Source: Pyrinomonadaceae bacterium (lineage in GTDB: Bacteria; Acidobacteriota; Blastocatellia; Pyrinomonadales; Pyrinomonadaceae). Taken from it: DNA of 64,000 nucleotides. Below, in pieces: positions 16,923-26,700 of the stretch. Below the pieces are notes generated by a model, which saw only the letters and a list, made by a program, of their open reading frames with translations, was not told the origin of the DNA and did no database searches. The DNA is taken from NCBI GenBank assembly GCA_030841085.1, contig JAVEDP010000041.1, positions 1 to 64,000 of the forward strand, read 5' to 3'. Position 1 is the first letter of the stretch; the number at the start of each line of letters is the position of its first letter. A program made the translations under genes and the position numbers.

Positions 16923-17513
16923 CTAATCTCCCAAAACAACTTCGCCCCGCAAGTGATATAGCTTTCTGGCAAGGGCCTGATGGCCACGATTAAGTCGAGA
17001 GGCCACCGTACCCTTTGAGCAACCTAGTACGTTGGCGATTTCTTCGTAGGAAAGTCCTTCGACATACTTCAACAGTATCGGCAGGCGCCATTTCGGTTTC
17101 AATTCCTGGATTGCCGCTCGGACGCAGTCGGCAACTTCACGTTTCGCATAATGTTTCTCCGGCCCCCTTCTATCTGCGACCTTGCTCATCGGATTCGATT
17201 CTCCAAACGGAAGAAAGCGTCTGCGCTTTCGTTGCTCGTCGATGCAGGTGTTTACGACCATGCGATAGAGCCAGGTGGTAAAAGCGGAATCGCCGCGAAA
17301 CTGGCCGATGTTCGTCATTAGCTTCAGAAAGATCTGTTGCGAAACGTCGCTGGCCGCTGCTTGATCACCGCCCAATGAATAGACTGCGATAGAAAACACC
17401 TTGTCCTTGTAGCTATCAAACAACAGACCAAAGGCATCCCTGTCCCCCTGCTGGCAGGCTGCGATGACGCGCTCATCAATTGTCGGTTCCGCCATTAGCG
17501 CGCGCTGCTCCAT
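16923..17513 (-). CDS. RNA polymerase ECF-type sigma factor
   Basis: A 196-residue sigma-70 family protein of the extracytoplasmic function type. Region 2 is represented by DAFGLLFDSYKDKVFSIAVY and DVSQQIFLKLMTNIGQF. Region 4 is represented by LPILLKYVEGLSYEEIANVL and CSKGTVASRLNRGHQALARK, a helix-turn-helix for the -35 box. No region 3 is present. The ATG at 17513 has a GGAGGAGCGG stretch just upstream. It heads an operon with its anti-sigma factor and three exported proteins, which are presumably among its targets. Confidence 0.93.
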   Translation of the reverse strand: MEQRALMAEPTIDERVIAACQQGDRDAFGLLFDSYKDKVFSIAVYSLGGDQAAASDVSQQIFLKLMTNIGQFRGDSAFTTWLYRMVVNTCIDEQRKRRRFLPFGESNPMSKVADRRGPEKHYAKREVADCVRAAIQELKPKWRLPILLKYVEGLSYEEIANVLGCSKGTVASRLNRGHQALARKLYHLRGEVVLGD

Positions 17514-17607
17514 CCGCTCCTCCGTTTTTGACTAACAAAGATTAGACGGCCGGAGTTCCAGTTTGCTTCCAATAAAGAATCCACACCGGTTTGTCTCGCT
17601 GCCTGGA

Positions 17608-17655
17608 AACGAAAACAGGCGCAAAGAAGCGACAGAGCCGACTTCTTTGCGCCTG
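17608..17655 (-). terminator. Rho-independent terminator
   Basis: A 14-bp perfect stem (CAGGCGCAAAGAAG at 17616-17629, partner at 17642-17655) is followed on the minus strand by TTTTCGTTT. It is placed downstream of the gene at 17783-18454 and insulates the sigma-factor operon. Confidence 0.75.
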
Positions 17656-17667
17656 AGATTACAGCAA

Positions 17668-17753
17668 GTAAAGCAAACTGTTAGTTTGCGGTGGCACGTT
17701 GTCACTCAAAGCTGAATGCTGCGCAACCGCCGCAAACTAACAGTTTGCTTTAC
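17668..17753. repeat. Inverted-repeat element, family A copy 4
   Basis: Same arms as the other family A copies. It lies between a stop codon at 17783 and the terminator hairpin. Confidence 0.9.
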
Positions 17754-17782
17754 AACGAACGAAAGCTCTAATGAGCGAGCGA

Positions 17783-18454
17783 CTATCTCGTGACGCGCAC
17801 GAGCATTTCAGTTCCCGGCTCGATTTTCAGTTCTTTGCTGCCCTGCACCGCCAGCGAACCTGCGCCGCCCGCGCCTCCGAGTATCAAACCGATCGCGGCG
17901 CCTTTTCCGCCGCCGACAATCGCGCCCAGCACGGCTCCGGCGCCGGCTCCAATTGCGCCGCGCTTGATGGTTTGGTTCCTGCGACTGCCGGACTCGACAC
18001 CGCCCTCGTTGTCCGCGCGCGACCCGGAGTCGCCGCCGTAAACACGCGTCACGTATCCGTGCAGCGTGCTCGTGCGATCACCGAGCGCGATCGTATCAAA
18101 CGCCAGGTTCATGCTGGTGCGGCCTTGGATCTTTCCTGACTTTTGAATCGAGCTGATGTGCCCGGTGATTCTGCCTTCGTTAAAGCGCACCGGATCAAGC
18201 GCCGTCGCCGTAAACCTATCGCCGACGCGCGAGTCTTTGCTCGATAGACCGTCCTCGATGCGAATCTTCAAATTGGTGCCGACCGGAACTATTGGACCAA
18301 GCGGCGTCGTCCCGGTCCGGGTCGTCGTCGTGCGGCGCACAGTCCTTCGCAATCTCGGTCGCGTGCGTCTTTGCGCCGCAACCAGCATAGGCAGCGACAA
18401 CATAACTAAGAGAGTCAACAGCGATATCAATCGCCTGGAATTAACCGACTTCAT
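17783..18454 (-). CDS. Exported glycine-zipper protein of unknown function
   Basis: A 223-residue protein with a signal peptide (ISLLTLLVMLSLPMLVAAQ), then a basic Arg/Thr-rich linker. A beta-rich central region follows (KIRIEDGLSSKDSRVGDRFT). Near residues 160-200 there is a Gly/Ala membrane-like segment with the GxxxG spacing of glycine zippers (GAGAGAVLGAIVGGGKGAAI). The ATG at 18454 has GGAGG 7 bases upstream. Glycine-zipper domains often pack in or against membranes. No specific function can be given. Confidence 0.7.
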   Translation of the reverse strand: MKSVNSRRLISLLTLLVMLSLPMLVAAQRRTRPRLRRTVRRTTTTRTGTTPLGPIVPVGTNLKIRIEDGLSSKDSRVGDRFTATALDPVRFNEGRITGHISSIQKSGKIQGRTSMNLAFDTIALGDRTSTLHGYVTRVYGGDSGSRADNEGGVESGSRRNQTIKRGAIGAGAGAVLGAIVGGGKGAAIGLILGGAGGAGSLAVQGSKELKIEPGTEMLVRVTR

Positions 18455-18521
18455 TTGTGAACCTCCGCAGCGCATTAGTGTGCGCTTAACTGAAATTGTT
18501 TTAGAACGCGAGGGGTACTAA

Positions 18522-18620
18522 GTAGGACAGACATTCCTGTCTGTCCCTTCAAATGTAAGACAGACATTCCTGTCTGTCCCTTATTTTGTCGAAGAGGACA
18601 GGCAGGAATGCCTGTCCTAC
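18522..18620. repeat. Inverted-repeat element, family B copy 3
   Basis: Two direct units (GTAGGACAGACATTCCTG and a variant beginning TAAGACAGAC) are followed by an inverted unit. It sits at the 3' end of nuoB. Confidence 0.88.
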
Positions 18621-18623
18621 CTT

Positions 18624-19253
18624 TCAAACGGGGGTGGCAATACTCTGCGCTTCGGCACGGTTGTTTGCAATTAACTCTTCGCCATCGTCGAGCGACTGCT
18701 GGCGATGCACCGTGCCGTCGGATTCAAAAATGTATGCCGAGGGCGCTTCGCGCATGATGATGTCCTGCAAACGCATTAAGCCATACAGCAACGCTTCCGG
18801 CCGCGGCGGACAACCGGGGATGTAAACGTCCACCGGAATGCAGCGATCGACGCCCTGCATGGTCGAGTAGGAATCAAACGGCCCGCCGGTCGAGGCGCAC
18901 GCGCCCATGGCGATGGCCCACTTTGGCTCTGGCATTTGTTCATAGACTCTGCGGACGACAGGGCCCATCTTTAAGGTGACCGTGCCGGCGATAATAATCA
19001 GATCGCTTTGCCGCGGACTGGGGCGAAACACGCCGGCGCCAAAACGATCGATATCGAACCGACCGGCGCCGGTTGCAATCATTTCGATGGCACAGCAAGC
19101 GAGTCCGAAGGTCATGGGCCACAACGCAGACTTGCGCGCCCAGTTCACCACCGGCGCAGTCATGTCGAGCGCCTTAGCGCCGACAGTTCGCCGCACCGAA
19201 TTCATCAGTGTGTCGAACCTGGTTAGGACGAAGCCTTGATCGTGTTCAGCCAT
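18624..19253 (-). CDS. nuoB: NADH-quinone oxidoreductase subunit B
   Basis: Peripheral-arm subunit that holds the terminal [4Fe-4S] cluster N2, which reduces quinone. The cluster ligands are all visible: the tandem Cys53-Cys54 ([11 protein letters not shown]), Cys119 (MGACASTGG) and Cys148 ([15 protein letters not shown]). The 209 residues fit the family. It follows nuoA after a family C repeat and ends the two-gene nuoAB block. A family B element, then an unrelated gene, follow downstream, and nuoC is 9 kb away. Confidence 0.97.
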   Translation of the reverse strand: MAEHDQGFVLTRFDTLMNSVRRTVGAKALDMTAPVVNWARKSALWPMTFGLACCAIEMIATGAGRFDIDRFGAGVFRPSPRQSDLIIIAGTVTLKMGPVVRRVYEQMPEPKWAIAMGACASTGGPFDSYSTMQGVDRCIPVDVYIPGCPPRPEALLYGLMRLQDIIMREAPSAYIFESDGTVHRQQSLDDGEELIANNRAEAQSIATPV

Positions 19254-19258
19254 TTGTT

Positions 19259-19330
19259 AGTCCAAAGTCCAAGGTCCAAAGTCCAAGGTCCGTGAGTCGC
19301 AAATGACTTTGGACTTTGGACATTGGACTT
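19259..19330. repeat. Inverted-repeat element, family C copy 2 (nuoA/nuoB junction)
   Basis: Heptamer-rich arms of the GTCCAAAGTCCAAGGTCC type oppose GACTTTGGACTTTGGACATT. It occupies the short gap between nuoA and nuoB. Confidence 0.85.
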
Positions 19331-19339
19331 TTGACGAGT

Positions 19340-19753
19340 TCAAGCCCATTCCAGCGCGCCTTTGCGCCACGCGTAATAATAACCAACAACCAAAATGCCG
19401 ATGAACACAAACATCTCAATCAGCGCAAATTTGGTGAACGAAAAATCGTCGCCCATGAAGATGATGGCCCACGGCAACAAAAAAATAGTCTCGACATCAA
19501 AGATCAAAAACAACATAGCTACGATGTAGTAACGAACGGTGAAACGCGAGTGCGCATCCGTAATCGGATCGATGCCGCATTCGTACGGCCGCATCTTTCC
19601 TTTACCGTAAACAGCCGGCCTTAGAAAACGTCCCAGAATGATTGGCAGAACTGGAAAAGCAATCGCCACCACGAAGAAAATCATCACCGGCCAGTAAGCC
19701 GTTATTGGCGACCCAATATTCGCCGTCGCTGTTGTGGTTGCCTGAAGCAGCAT
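19340..19753 (-). CDS. nuoA: NADH-quinone oxidoreductase subunit A
   Basis: Small membrane subunit of complex I that lies close to the quinone chamber. Three hydrophobic helices are visible. The family signatures are KMRPYECGIDPITDAHSRF, with the conserved Cys-containing loop, and FLIFDVETIFLLPWAI. It has 137 residues. It is the first gene of the nuoAB pair and has a good promoter about 90 bp upstream. Confidence 0.96.
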   Translation of the reverse strand: MLLQATTTATANIGSPITAYWPVMIFFVVAIAFPVLPIILGRFLRPAVYGKGKMRPYECGIDPITDAHSRFTVRYYIVAMLFLIFDVETIFLLPWAIIFMGDDFSFTKFALIEMFVFIGILVVGYYYAWRKGALEWA

Positions 19754-19843
19754 TTAACTAATGGCTTCGTTTTGATTTCGCGGTCGGGAGCGTTGTGCGA
19801 ATTCGTATTCGGGAACTTTTTCTGAATTATTGAAAACGAAAAG

Positions 19844-19873
19844 ATATTAAGTGGCGCACAAGATCAATGTCAA
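19844..19873 (-). promoter_or_regulatory. Sigma-70-type promoter of nuoAB
   Basis: On the minus strand, TTGACA (19868-19873) and TAATAT (19844-19849) are separated by 18 bp. They lie about 90 bp upstream of the nuoA start. The -35 box is perfect and the -10 box is close to consensus. Confidence 0.6.
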
Positions 19874-19951
19874 CGATGAGTTTAGGCATGCCCTGGCTTT
19901 GCTCCATAGGAGCCGAATGTTCGTAGCTTCAGCCAACCCACGACGAGGATA

Positions 19952-20014
19952 GCTCTGTAGGAGCGAAACATTCGTAACAAGCGAACGGTGCGGGTCTTCC
20001 CGCTCCTACAGAGC
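19952..20014. repeat. Inverted repeat (GCTCTGTAGGAGCG arms)
   Basis: GCTCTGTAGGAGCG at 19952-19965 is matched by CGCTCCTACAGAGC at 20001-20014. A partial relative occurs near 38060-38190. Apart from this repeat and the nuoA promoter, the 300-bp gap between nuoA and the next gene holds nothing recognisable. Confidence 0.75.
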
Positions 20015-20053
20015 TCGGAACTTTTTTCAACCAAATCTATAAACATTTCGTCC

Positions 20054-21967
20054 CTAATGGGACTTCGGCAGGCGAGATAACTCTTTCGGAGCGGAACTGG
20101 AATCTTTCGTCTTCTGCAAATACAGCTTTGCTACTTCCAAACGTCCTACGCCGTTTAGTTCTTTCGCTGTAAGTCTCTCGACAACAGTCGAGATTTGTTC
20201 AAAGTCCGACGTGATCAACGGCTCTACCGCACTCCGAAAATCAAAACCGACCTTCGGTCTGGCAACGGTCGATCCTGAGGCGGGGAAAGCTGTCAGGCTT
20301 AGATTGGGCACTGCCCCATCTCTCAGGTCGAACCGATCGAGTTTATTGATCATTTGCACTGTTTGCTCGAGCGCCGCCAGCGCCTGATCCTTGTCGAGCT
20401 TTGCCAGGACAGCGGTTCTGCCAAAAAGGATCTTGGCTGCGTTTGCTGACGGCTGTTTAGTAAGATCGCGATCAATATCATTGAGTAGATCGAGGGCGCG
20501 TTCCCGTGCGAAGTTTATTTCGCTGGGCTCGATCTTATCTGGTTTTGACGCCAACAAACGTTGCGCAATCGCAATCCTAACGACTGCGCGCCGGGAAACG
20601 TCGTTAATCGTCGGAGAGATATCGATGGCCTTCCCGATTTCAGCCTTCTCAATGAAAAACAAAGCGGCACGATAGAGCACGAAAGAAACCGCATCCGCAC
20701 GCAGATCGTCATTGTCGATTTTCCCGGCAATCCGTTTTGCGTGAACGTAGTCTTCAGGTCTCGTTGCCAGTGCCGCATGGGCATAGGCAACACTCCTAAA
20801 CGCGGCGTTGCTTTCTTTATCAGCACTGTCTTCTAACTCAGAGATGTTCTTTTCGTAGAATTCTTGTTTGGTGAGATGCTTCGTTGTATCTGCGATGTCC
20901 GCAGTAGTTTGCGAGGCTCCACTGACCGGTCCACTTTCGGCAACGGGATCAAGCTGACGATGTAACTGGGCGAGAAATCCCTGTGCCGATGGGGCAAGTT
21001 CCGGCGCAAAGCCTATATACCGGCGCGCGATGAAGTTGCCCAGAATCAGAATCTGCTGCGCCCTCTGTTTTCCCTCTGGAGTATTAATCGCGACTGGCTG
21101 CGTCAACAGCCTTTCGTAAACGGCAATCAGGAAACTCTTAGCGCGCTGAGGTTCGCTCGATGCGACGGCGGCAAGATTCTGCTGAGCTGGATTTAAGACG
21201 AGTATTTGTTGGCCATCCGAATTCGCGGAAAAAGTAAGGCCCGGTCGAAAGAGATAGCCCGCCAGGATCTGCGCTTCCGCAGGATCGGGCGGACTGCTGC
21301 TGAATTTTGCAAGCGCCAGATCGAAGAGTCGATTGGCAAGTTGCACATCCTTTTTACGCAAGCTGGTCAAAATGTGTTGCAGTTTGTACGAAAGACCATC
21401 GGCCAAACTTGCTGCAGCCAACGAGAATGCCTCTTCGGCGTTCGAATCCACAATCTGCTGGGCCATGCTCAGTAGTTGCTCGCTGCGCGCCGTGCGATCG
21501 TCAAAAGCGCCGCGCTCTTTCTTATCGTTCGTTTCGTGCTCAGACATTTGCGTCAGGAATTCGTCTGCCAACTTCGGATCGTGCTTACGTGCTACGTTGA
21601 GGACAGTCGTGCGCAAATCACTTTGCGCCGAGCCAGTGAAGAACGCCTTGAGCTTCTCGTCCCTGGGACCAGAGGACACCTGATCAGTCATGTCCCATGC
21701 CTTGCGGAGCCACTTTGCCGCCTGACCAGGAGTTTCGTCCCAAAGCAAGTCGGCGGCGTCGGCGAGGGCCTGGACCGCCGCGTTCTTATCATTCCAGAGC
21801 GGCGCTTCGGCAGCAGTTTGCTTGACCATTGAGATCGCCTGCTGTCGCTGCCTTTGACGCTTAAGTTCTTTCTCGCTGGTAGGAGCGAATTGCTGTGATA
21901 GCGCCGTTGAAACCAGGAGCGGAAGAAGAAGGAAAGAAACCAGGCGTGCTTCGTATGATCTTTTCAT
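20054..21967 (-). CDS. Large exported alpha-helical protein of unknown function
   Basis: A 637-residue protein with an N-terminal signal peptide (SFLLLPLLVSTALSQQF). The rest is predicted from composition to be mostly helical, with many Ala/Leu/Lys/Asp heptad-like stretches (for example EEAFSLAAASLADGLSYKL and FEQISTVVERLTAKELNG). These could be degenerate helical repeats of the TPR type, but no consensus is clear. No catalytic motif or lipobox was seen. It lies 22 bp downstream of another exported unknown gene on the same strand, so the two are probably co-transcribed. Confidence 0.75.
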   Translation of the reverse strand: MKRSYEARLVSFLLLPLLVSTALSQQFAPTSEKELKRQRQRQQAISMVKQTAAEAPLWNDKNAAVQALADAADLLWDETPGQAAKWLRKAWDMTDQVSSGPRDEKLKAFFTGSAQSDLRTTVLNVARKHDPKLADEFLTQMSEHETNDKKERGAFDDRTARSEQLLSMAQQIVDSNAEEAFSLAAASLADGLSYKLQHILTSLRKKDVQLANRLFDLALAKFSSSPPDPAEAQILAGYLFRPGLTFSANSDGQQILVLNPAQQNLAAVASSEPQRAKSFLIAVYERLLTQPVAINTPEGKQRAQQILILGNFIARRYIGFAPELAPSAQGFLAQLHRQLDPVAESGPVSGASQTTADIADTTKHLTKQEFYEKNISELEDSADKESNAAFRSVAYAHAALATRPEDYVHAKRIAGKIDNDDLRADAVSFVLYRAALFFIEKAEIGKAIDISPTINDVSRRAVVRIAIAQRLLASKPDKIEPSEINFARERALDLLNDIDRDLTKQPSANAAKILFGRTAVLAKLDKDQALAALEQTVQMINKLDRFDLRDGAVPNLSLTAFPASGSTVARPKVGFDFRSAVEPLITSDFEQISTVVERLTAKELNGVGRLEVAKLYLQKTKDSSSAPKELSRLPKSH

Positions 21968-21989
21968 GATTCGAGATCCTCCGTTAGTT

Positions 21990-22634
21990 CTAACGTGCTT
22001 TGGTGGGCAACGACGTATTCACGCTATAACTACCATCATCATGAATATCCACCTTGATTTGAAATCGAGCCTGCAGATGACTGGCGAAGCCCCAGGCTTG
22101 CGGGTATTGAATCATGATGGTTTTCTTCAGCTTGGCGTCATAGACACTGATAATAGGGTGGAAGAGGAAAACCTGTGACCTCATTTCCTGCTCTCTTGAT
22201 AGCTTGATTGCTTCTGGACTGACCTTACCTGGAGAAATCTCAACCAGGTCCCGTGGTTGGTTTCTCAATCTTTCCTGAATCTCAGGACTGAGAGGGATCT
22301 GGAACAGGATCTTTCGATTCTCCGGGAATACAAGAATTTTCTTGACCCCACCTTCTTTGATCAATTCGCCAACTCGCGCCGCGCTGACGGTCCCGAGTTG
22401 TCTTTCCTTCCAAACTTGCCAAAGGGCTGCCTCGGTAGCTATGCGAAACTCGTAGGCAATCTCCCAATTACTTCCGGCATCATTAATGCCCGGAGCGTTG
22501 AGCAAAACGATTTCTACGGTTGCCGTCTTTGGTATCTCAGGAGGAATTGGCAAAGCTGCCGCGTGCTTGCCTGGCAGGCTGCCGGCGGCGAGAAACAAAG
22601 TGGCCGCGAGACTTAAGGAAAGGCGTTTTATCAT
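21990..22634 (-). CDS. Exported protein of unknown function
   Basis: A 214-residue protein with a signal peptide (RLSLSLAATLFLAAGSLPG). The mature part mixes beta segments (TVEIVLLNAPGI, WEIAYEFRIA) with a charged helical middle (RNQPRDLVEISPGKVSPEA). It ends with another beta-rich part. No known domain is recognised. It is the first gene of a probable pair with the 637-residue exported protein downstream. Confidence 0.7.
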   Translation of the reverse strand: MIKRLSLSLAATLFLAAGSLPGKHAAALPIPPEIPKTATVEIVLLNAPGINDAGSNWEIAYEFRIATEAALWQVWKERQLGTVSAARVGELIKEGGVKKILVFPENRKILFQIPLSPEIQERLRNQPRDLVEISPGKVSPEAIKLSREQEMRSQVFLFHPIISVYDAKLKKTIMIQYPQAWGFASHLQARFQIKVDIHDDGSYSVNTSLPTKAR

Positions 22635-23106
22635 TGTCTTTCCACCTCTCCGACATCCTGAATCAAAGCGGATTTACTGGGCGAGCTGCCGAACCAGGTC
22701 TTGGTGATCGTCCCATCCTCTATTAAGACCTTTGCCGGGATCAGAGTTATACCCGTCGTCACCTACCAGTGATGACCGGTTTTTTTTGTTTCATTGGGAA
22801 TTCTTGCGGCTGCCCTACTCAAGTCAAGTGCGGTGTCTTGAACTACATAGACTACAGTCCTGTCGTGGAAGAATTGAGTGAGAGAAGCAAACTGCATAAT
22901 ATCCCAAGGAACTGATAGGGCGATGCGGTTGAATAGGTCACCGAGGGTGAATCGGCGATGGCCGCATACTATCAGTCGAAACATCCTTGTCAAGCACTTT
23001 ATGAGGTGGGTGTATCATTAGTTCACGGAGTTGTTTCAGGAGTCGGAGAGCTTAATTAGGTCGCAGAGAGCGGCATGAAAAGATGAGGACAGCGGGCGAA
23101 CGCTCG
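22635..23106. other. Intergenic stretch without a recognised gene
   Basis: A short minus-strand frame at 22763-22993 could encode 76 residues but has no ribosome-binding site or familiar sequence. No inverted-repeat element is evident here, unlike most other gaps in this window. The start of the upstream exported gene is presumably driven from this stretch. Confidence 0.5.
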
Positions 23107-23604
23107 TCAATTTGCCTGGTCGTGGGACTTGCCGGCGAGGAGCGCGATCGCATGATTGAGAACCGGAGCGATCACGGCAAAGCTTTCCTTCACTGCCTTG
23201 GGTGAGCCGGGCAGATTAATTATCAATGTGCCGCAACGAATGCCGCAGACGCCGCGCGAGATCATGGCCATCGGCGTTTGCTTGAGAGTCTCCATGCGCA
23301 TTGCTTCCGCTAAACCCGGCGCTGCGCGTTCAATTACAGACAGTGTAGCTTCGGGCGTGTTGTCGCGCGGAGAGAAGCCGGTGCCGCCGGTGGTGATAAT
23401 CAGATTGACATTGCGCCAGTCGGAAAATTCTTTCAACGCCTCGGCGAGTGGATCCGGATCGTCGGAAAGGATGCGCTGGGCCACAATCTCAGCGCCAAGA
23501 TCTTTCAGCAGTTGGACCAGGATCTCGCCCGACTCATCTTTCCGCTCGCCACGAGAGCTGGCATCACTGACGGTAATCACAACTGCTCGAATTGGGTTTG
23601 ACAT
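23107..23604 (-). CDS. MoaB/Mog family molybdenum cofactor biosynthesis protein
   Basis: A 165-residue protein of the MogA/MoaB fold, which adenylates molybdopterin before molybdenum insertion. The motif LIITTGGTGFSPRDNTPEAT is the ligand-binding loop of the family, followed by GTLIINLPGSPKAVKESF. The N-terminus (RAVVITVSDASSRGERKDES) also matches. MogA and MoaB cannot be separated by eye. mobA and modA are also in the window, at 46.7 and 56.4 kb, but not in the same operon. Confidence 0.9.
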   Translation of the reverse strand: MSNPIRAVVITVSDASSRGERKDESGEILVQLLKDLGAEIVAQRILSDDPDPLAEALKEFSDWRNVNLIITTGGTGFSPRDNTPEATLSVIERAAPGLAEAMRMETLKQTPMAMISRGVCGIRCGTLIINLPGSPKAVKESFAVIAPVLNHAIALLAGKSHDQAN

Positions 23605-23760
23605 ACTGTTTCCTTAGCAACACTTCTAACGAAAGTCACATCTTAGCCGGTCAATGTGCCTCGGCCAACGCATTCCTCAGAATTCGGCGGCTCAATAATG
23701 TATCTAGTTGCGCGATCAGGGATATAATCCTGGTCTCAATTATCGGTTTTGCTAAACAAT

Positions 23761-26700
23761 ATGAAATCAAACTCTAACCTTTACAAAATATCTTCACTCT
23801 CAACGATTTGCCTGCTCGCCGCGAGTTCCGTACTCAGCGTTCCTAACTACATTGCGGGTTCGTCAGCCAAGGATCCCAACATCCGGAATGAGCATGTCAA
23901 TCGCATTGCGCCCGCAAGTATGAACTCTGGCCTCGCCAACCAATTAATGCGCGGCTTGCCGCTGCAGTTTGAACCAAACGAGGGACAGGCTGAGTCACGC
24001 TTTGATTTCTTATCTAGGGGGCGCGGTTACAGCGTGCAATTCAATTCGGCAGAAGCAGTTTTCGCCCTGCAAACCTCGACCGTCAAGAGCACTCCGCCCT
24101 CGGGGAAACAAACAATATCCCTTCAACAAGTAACGATGAGGCTCGTTAACGCGAACCTCACTAAAGGTGTCGGGCAGCAGGCGCTACCTGGCCGAGTAAA
24201 TTATTTTAGCGGCAGCGATCCGCGGCGGTTTCATACCAACATTCGCACCTACGGCGGCGTTCGCTACGCACGAGTTTACCCGGGGATCGATGTTGTTTAC
24301 TACGGCAAGCAACGTCAGCTCGAGCACGATTTCATTGTCGCGCCAGAGGCGAATGCCGATCAGATAAAGCTCCGGTTTGAAGCGGCCGACGCAGTTAAGC
24401 TGAACGCGGCCGGGGGTGTCACAATTTCCGCGGGCGCCAGTGTGATGAATCTGGAAAAGCCAGTTGCGTATCAAATCGTAAATGGCGAACGTCGCGTTGT
24501 TGCCAGCAGCTATACGTTGAACAGCGACAACAGCATTGGTTTCAAGCTGGGCCAATACGATCACGAACGACAGTTGGTCATCGATCCGGTTTTGTTCTAC
24601 TCCTCTTTTCTTGGTGGCTCAGCGGCAGATGCGGCAAACGACATTGCGCTCGATCCCGCCGGCAACATTTACATTACCGGCGGCACGACGTCAGCCGAGT
24701 TTCCGCGTACCGATGGATCCGCGAGCAAGGGCTCGTTTGATGTGTTCATCACGAAACTCAATCCCACCGGCACGGCGATAATCTTTTCTACCTTGCTCGC
24801 GTCCAGCGGCAACGATTCGGGTTTGAGTATAGGCCTCGACTCCAATAGAAATGTTTACGTTTCGGGACTCACGGATAATGCGGGCTTTCCCCTAACCGCG
24901 GGTGCGTTTCAAACGACTCACTCAAATCAGGACGGCTTCGCAGCGAAGTTGAATTCGACCGGGAGCGCTTTGCTTTACTCAACTCTGCTTGGCGGTTCGC
25001 CACAAATTAATAATGGCGCCAGGATGGTGGTGGACCAGGCCGGCGATATGTATCTGACCGGCTCGACTTATGCAAGCAATTTTCCGACAACGAGCAATGC
25101 CTTTCGCCAAACCGTAAATCCATTTACCGGAACTAACTTTCTTAGCTCGACGGATTCTTACGTGGCGAAAATACACCCTGCCGGCGCGGGCGCGGCGGAT
25201 CTTGTGTACTCGACCTACCTCGGCGGCAACCTTGGAGACGAGTCTGCCAGAATCACATTGGACTCAGCCGGCTTTGTCTACGTCACGGGCTACACACAGT
25301 CTACAAACTTTCCGACCACCGCTGACGCCTTACAACCGTTCCCAACCACGACAGATGCGGGTATTCGCAACGGTAACGACATTGGGGATGCTTTTCTTGT
25401 GAAGATGGACCTCAGTAAATCGGGCGCCGCGAGTATGGTCTATGCCACTTACATTGGCGGCACGGGCAGAGACGTCGCGCGCGGAGTAGCCTTGGATCCC
25501 GCCAAAAACGTTTACCTCACGGGCCGCACCGACTCCGGTAATTTTCCAGTGTCGGCCACCGCGCTTCAGTCCCACAGCGCCGGTGGCACCGATGTCTATG
25601 TTATGAAGCTGAACCTGTCGCGCCCCGGAACAAGTGGATTGATATATTCAACCTACCTTGGTGGCAGCGCCGATGAAGATCAGTTTGGAGGCGGGATCGC
25701 GGTTGACAGCGTCGGCAACGCTTTCGTGGTCGGTGATACGCGATCGACCAACTTGCCGGTTACGGTCGGCGCGTTTCAACCGTCCAATGGCGGCAACAGT
25801 GATGTGTTCTCGGCGCCCGGCGGCGACGCTTTCGCCGCCAAGCTGAATAGCGCCGGCACGGCACTTGTTTATTTTACCTACCTGGGTGGAAGTGGCGGCG
25901 ACAATGCGAGCGCGATCAGGCTGGACGCAAAAGGCAACGCCTATCTCGTCGGTTATACATTTTCACCAAACTTTCCGTTGAGTCCGAACGCGTTACAAAC
26001 CACGCAGGCGGGACAGTTTGACGCCTTTGTTGCTTGCATCGATGTGCCGTCAAGTTTTGGCCACTCCGGGGTCCCGGCAGTGCAGAAGGAAAACTCCGAA
26101 ACACTTGCTGACGCTTTACCAAACCCGATCGATGAGGCACAAAAGTTTGTGCGCCAGCAGTACATCGACTTTTTGAATCGCGAACCGGACGCGCCTGGTT
26201 TGTCTTTTTGGACCAACGAAATTACAAGCTGTGGAACCGATCCGGTTTGCATTTCTCTCAAGCGAATAAACGTCTCCGGCGCGTTTTTTCTATCGATTGA
26301 ATTTCAGCAAACCGGTTATCTGGTGTACAGAACGTACCTGTCGGCATTTGCTCGTATTCCTCGTCTTAACGAGTTTTCGCCGGACACGCGGGTTATCCGG
26401 GACAGCGTGATCGTGAATTCGCCGGGTTGGGAACAGGCGCTCGAAAACAACACGCAGGCGTTCATGCTGGCATTTGTGCAGCGCTCTGACTTTTTGTCGG
26501 CTTTCCCGGCTTCGCTGACCGCCGATCAATTTGTAAGTCAGTTGGATGTCAATGCGGGCGGCGTGCTTTCACCATCTGAAAAGTCGCAACTGGTCGCGGT
26601 GCTGGGGGCGACGCCGGCTGACCCGGCGAAGCGCGCTTCAGTTTTGCGCTCAGTCGCGAGCGATACTACTTTGCGAGATCGGGAGTTCAATAAAGCTTTC

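Noticed and set aside
22763-22993. 76-residue minus-strand frame in the 22.6-23.1 kb gap
   Set aside because: No ribosome-binding site, no recognisable domain and no coding-like composition; kept only as part of the intergenic entry.
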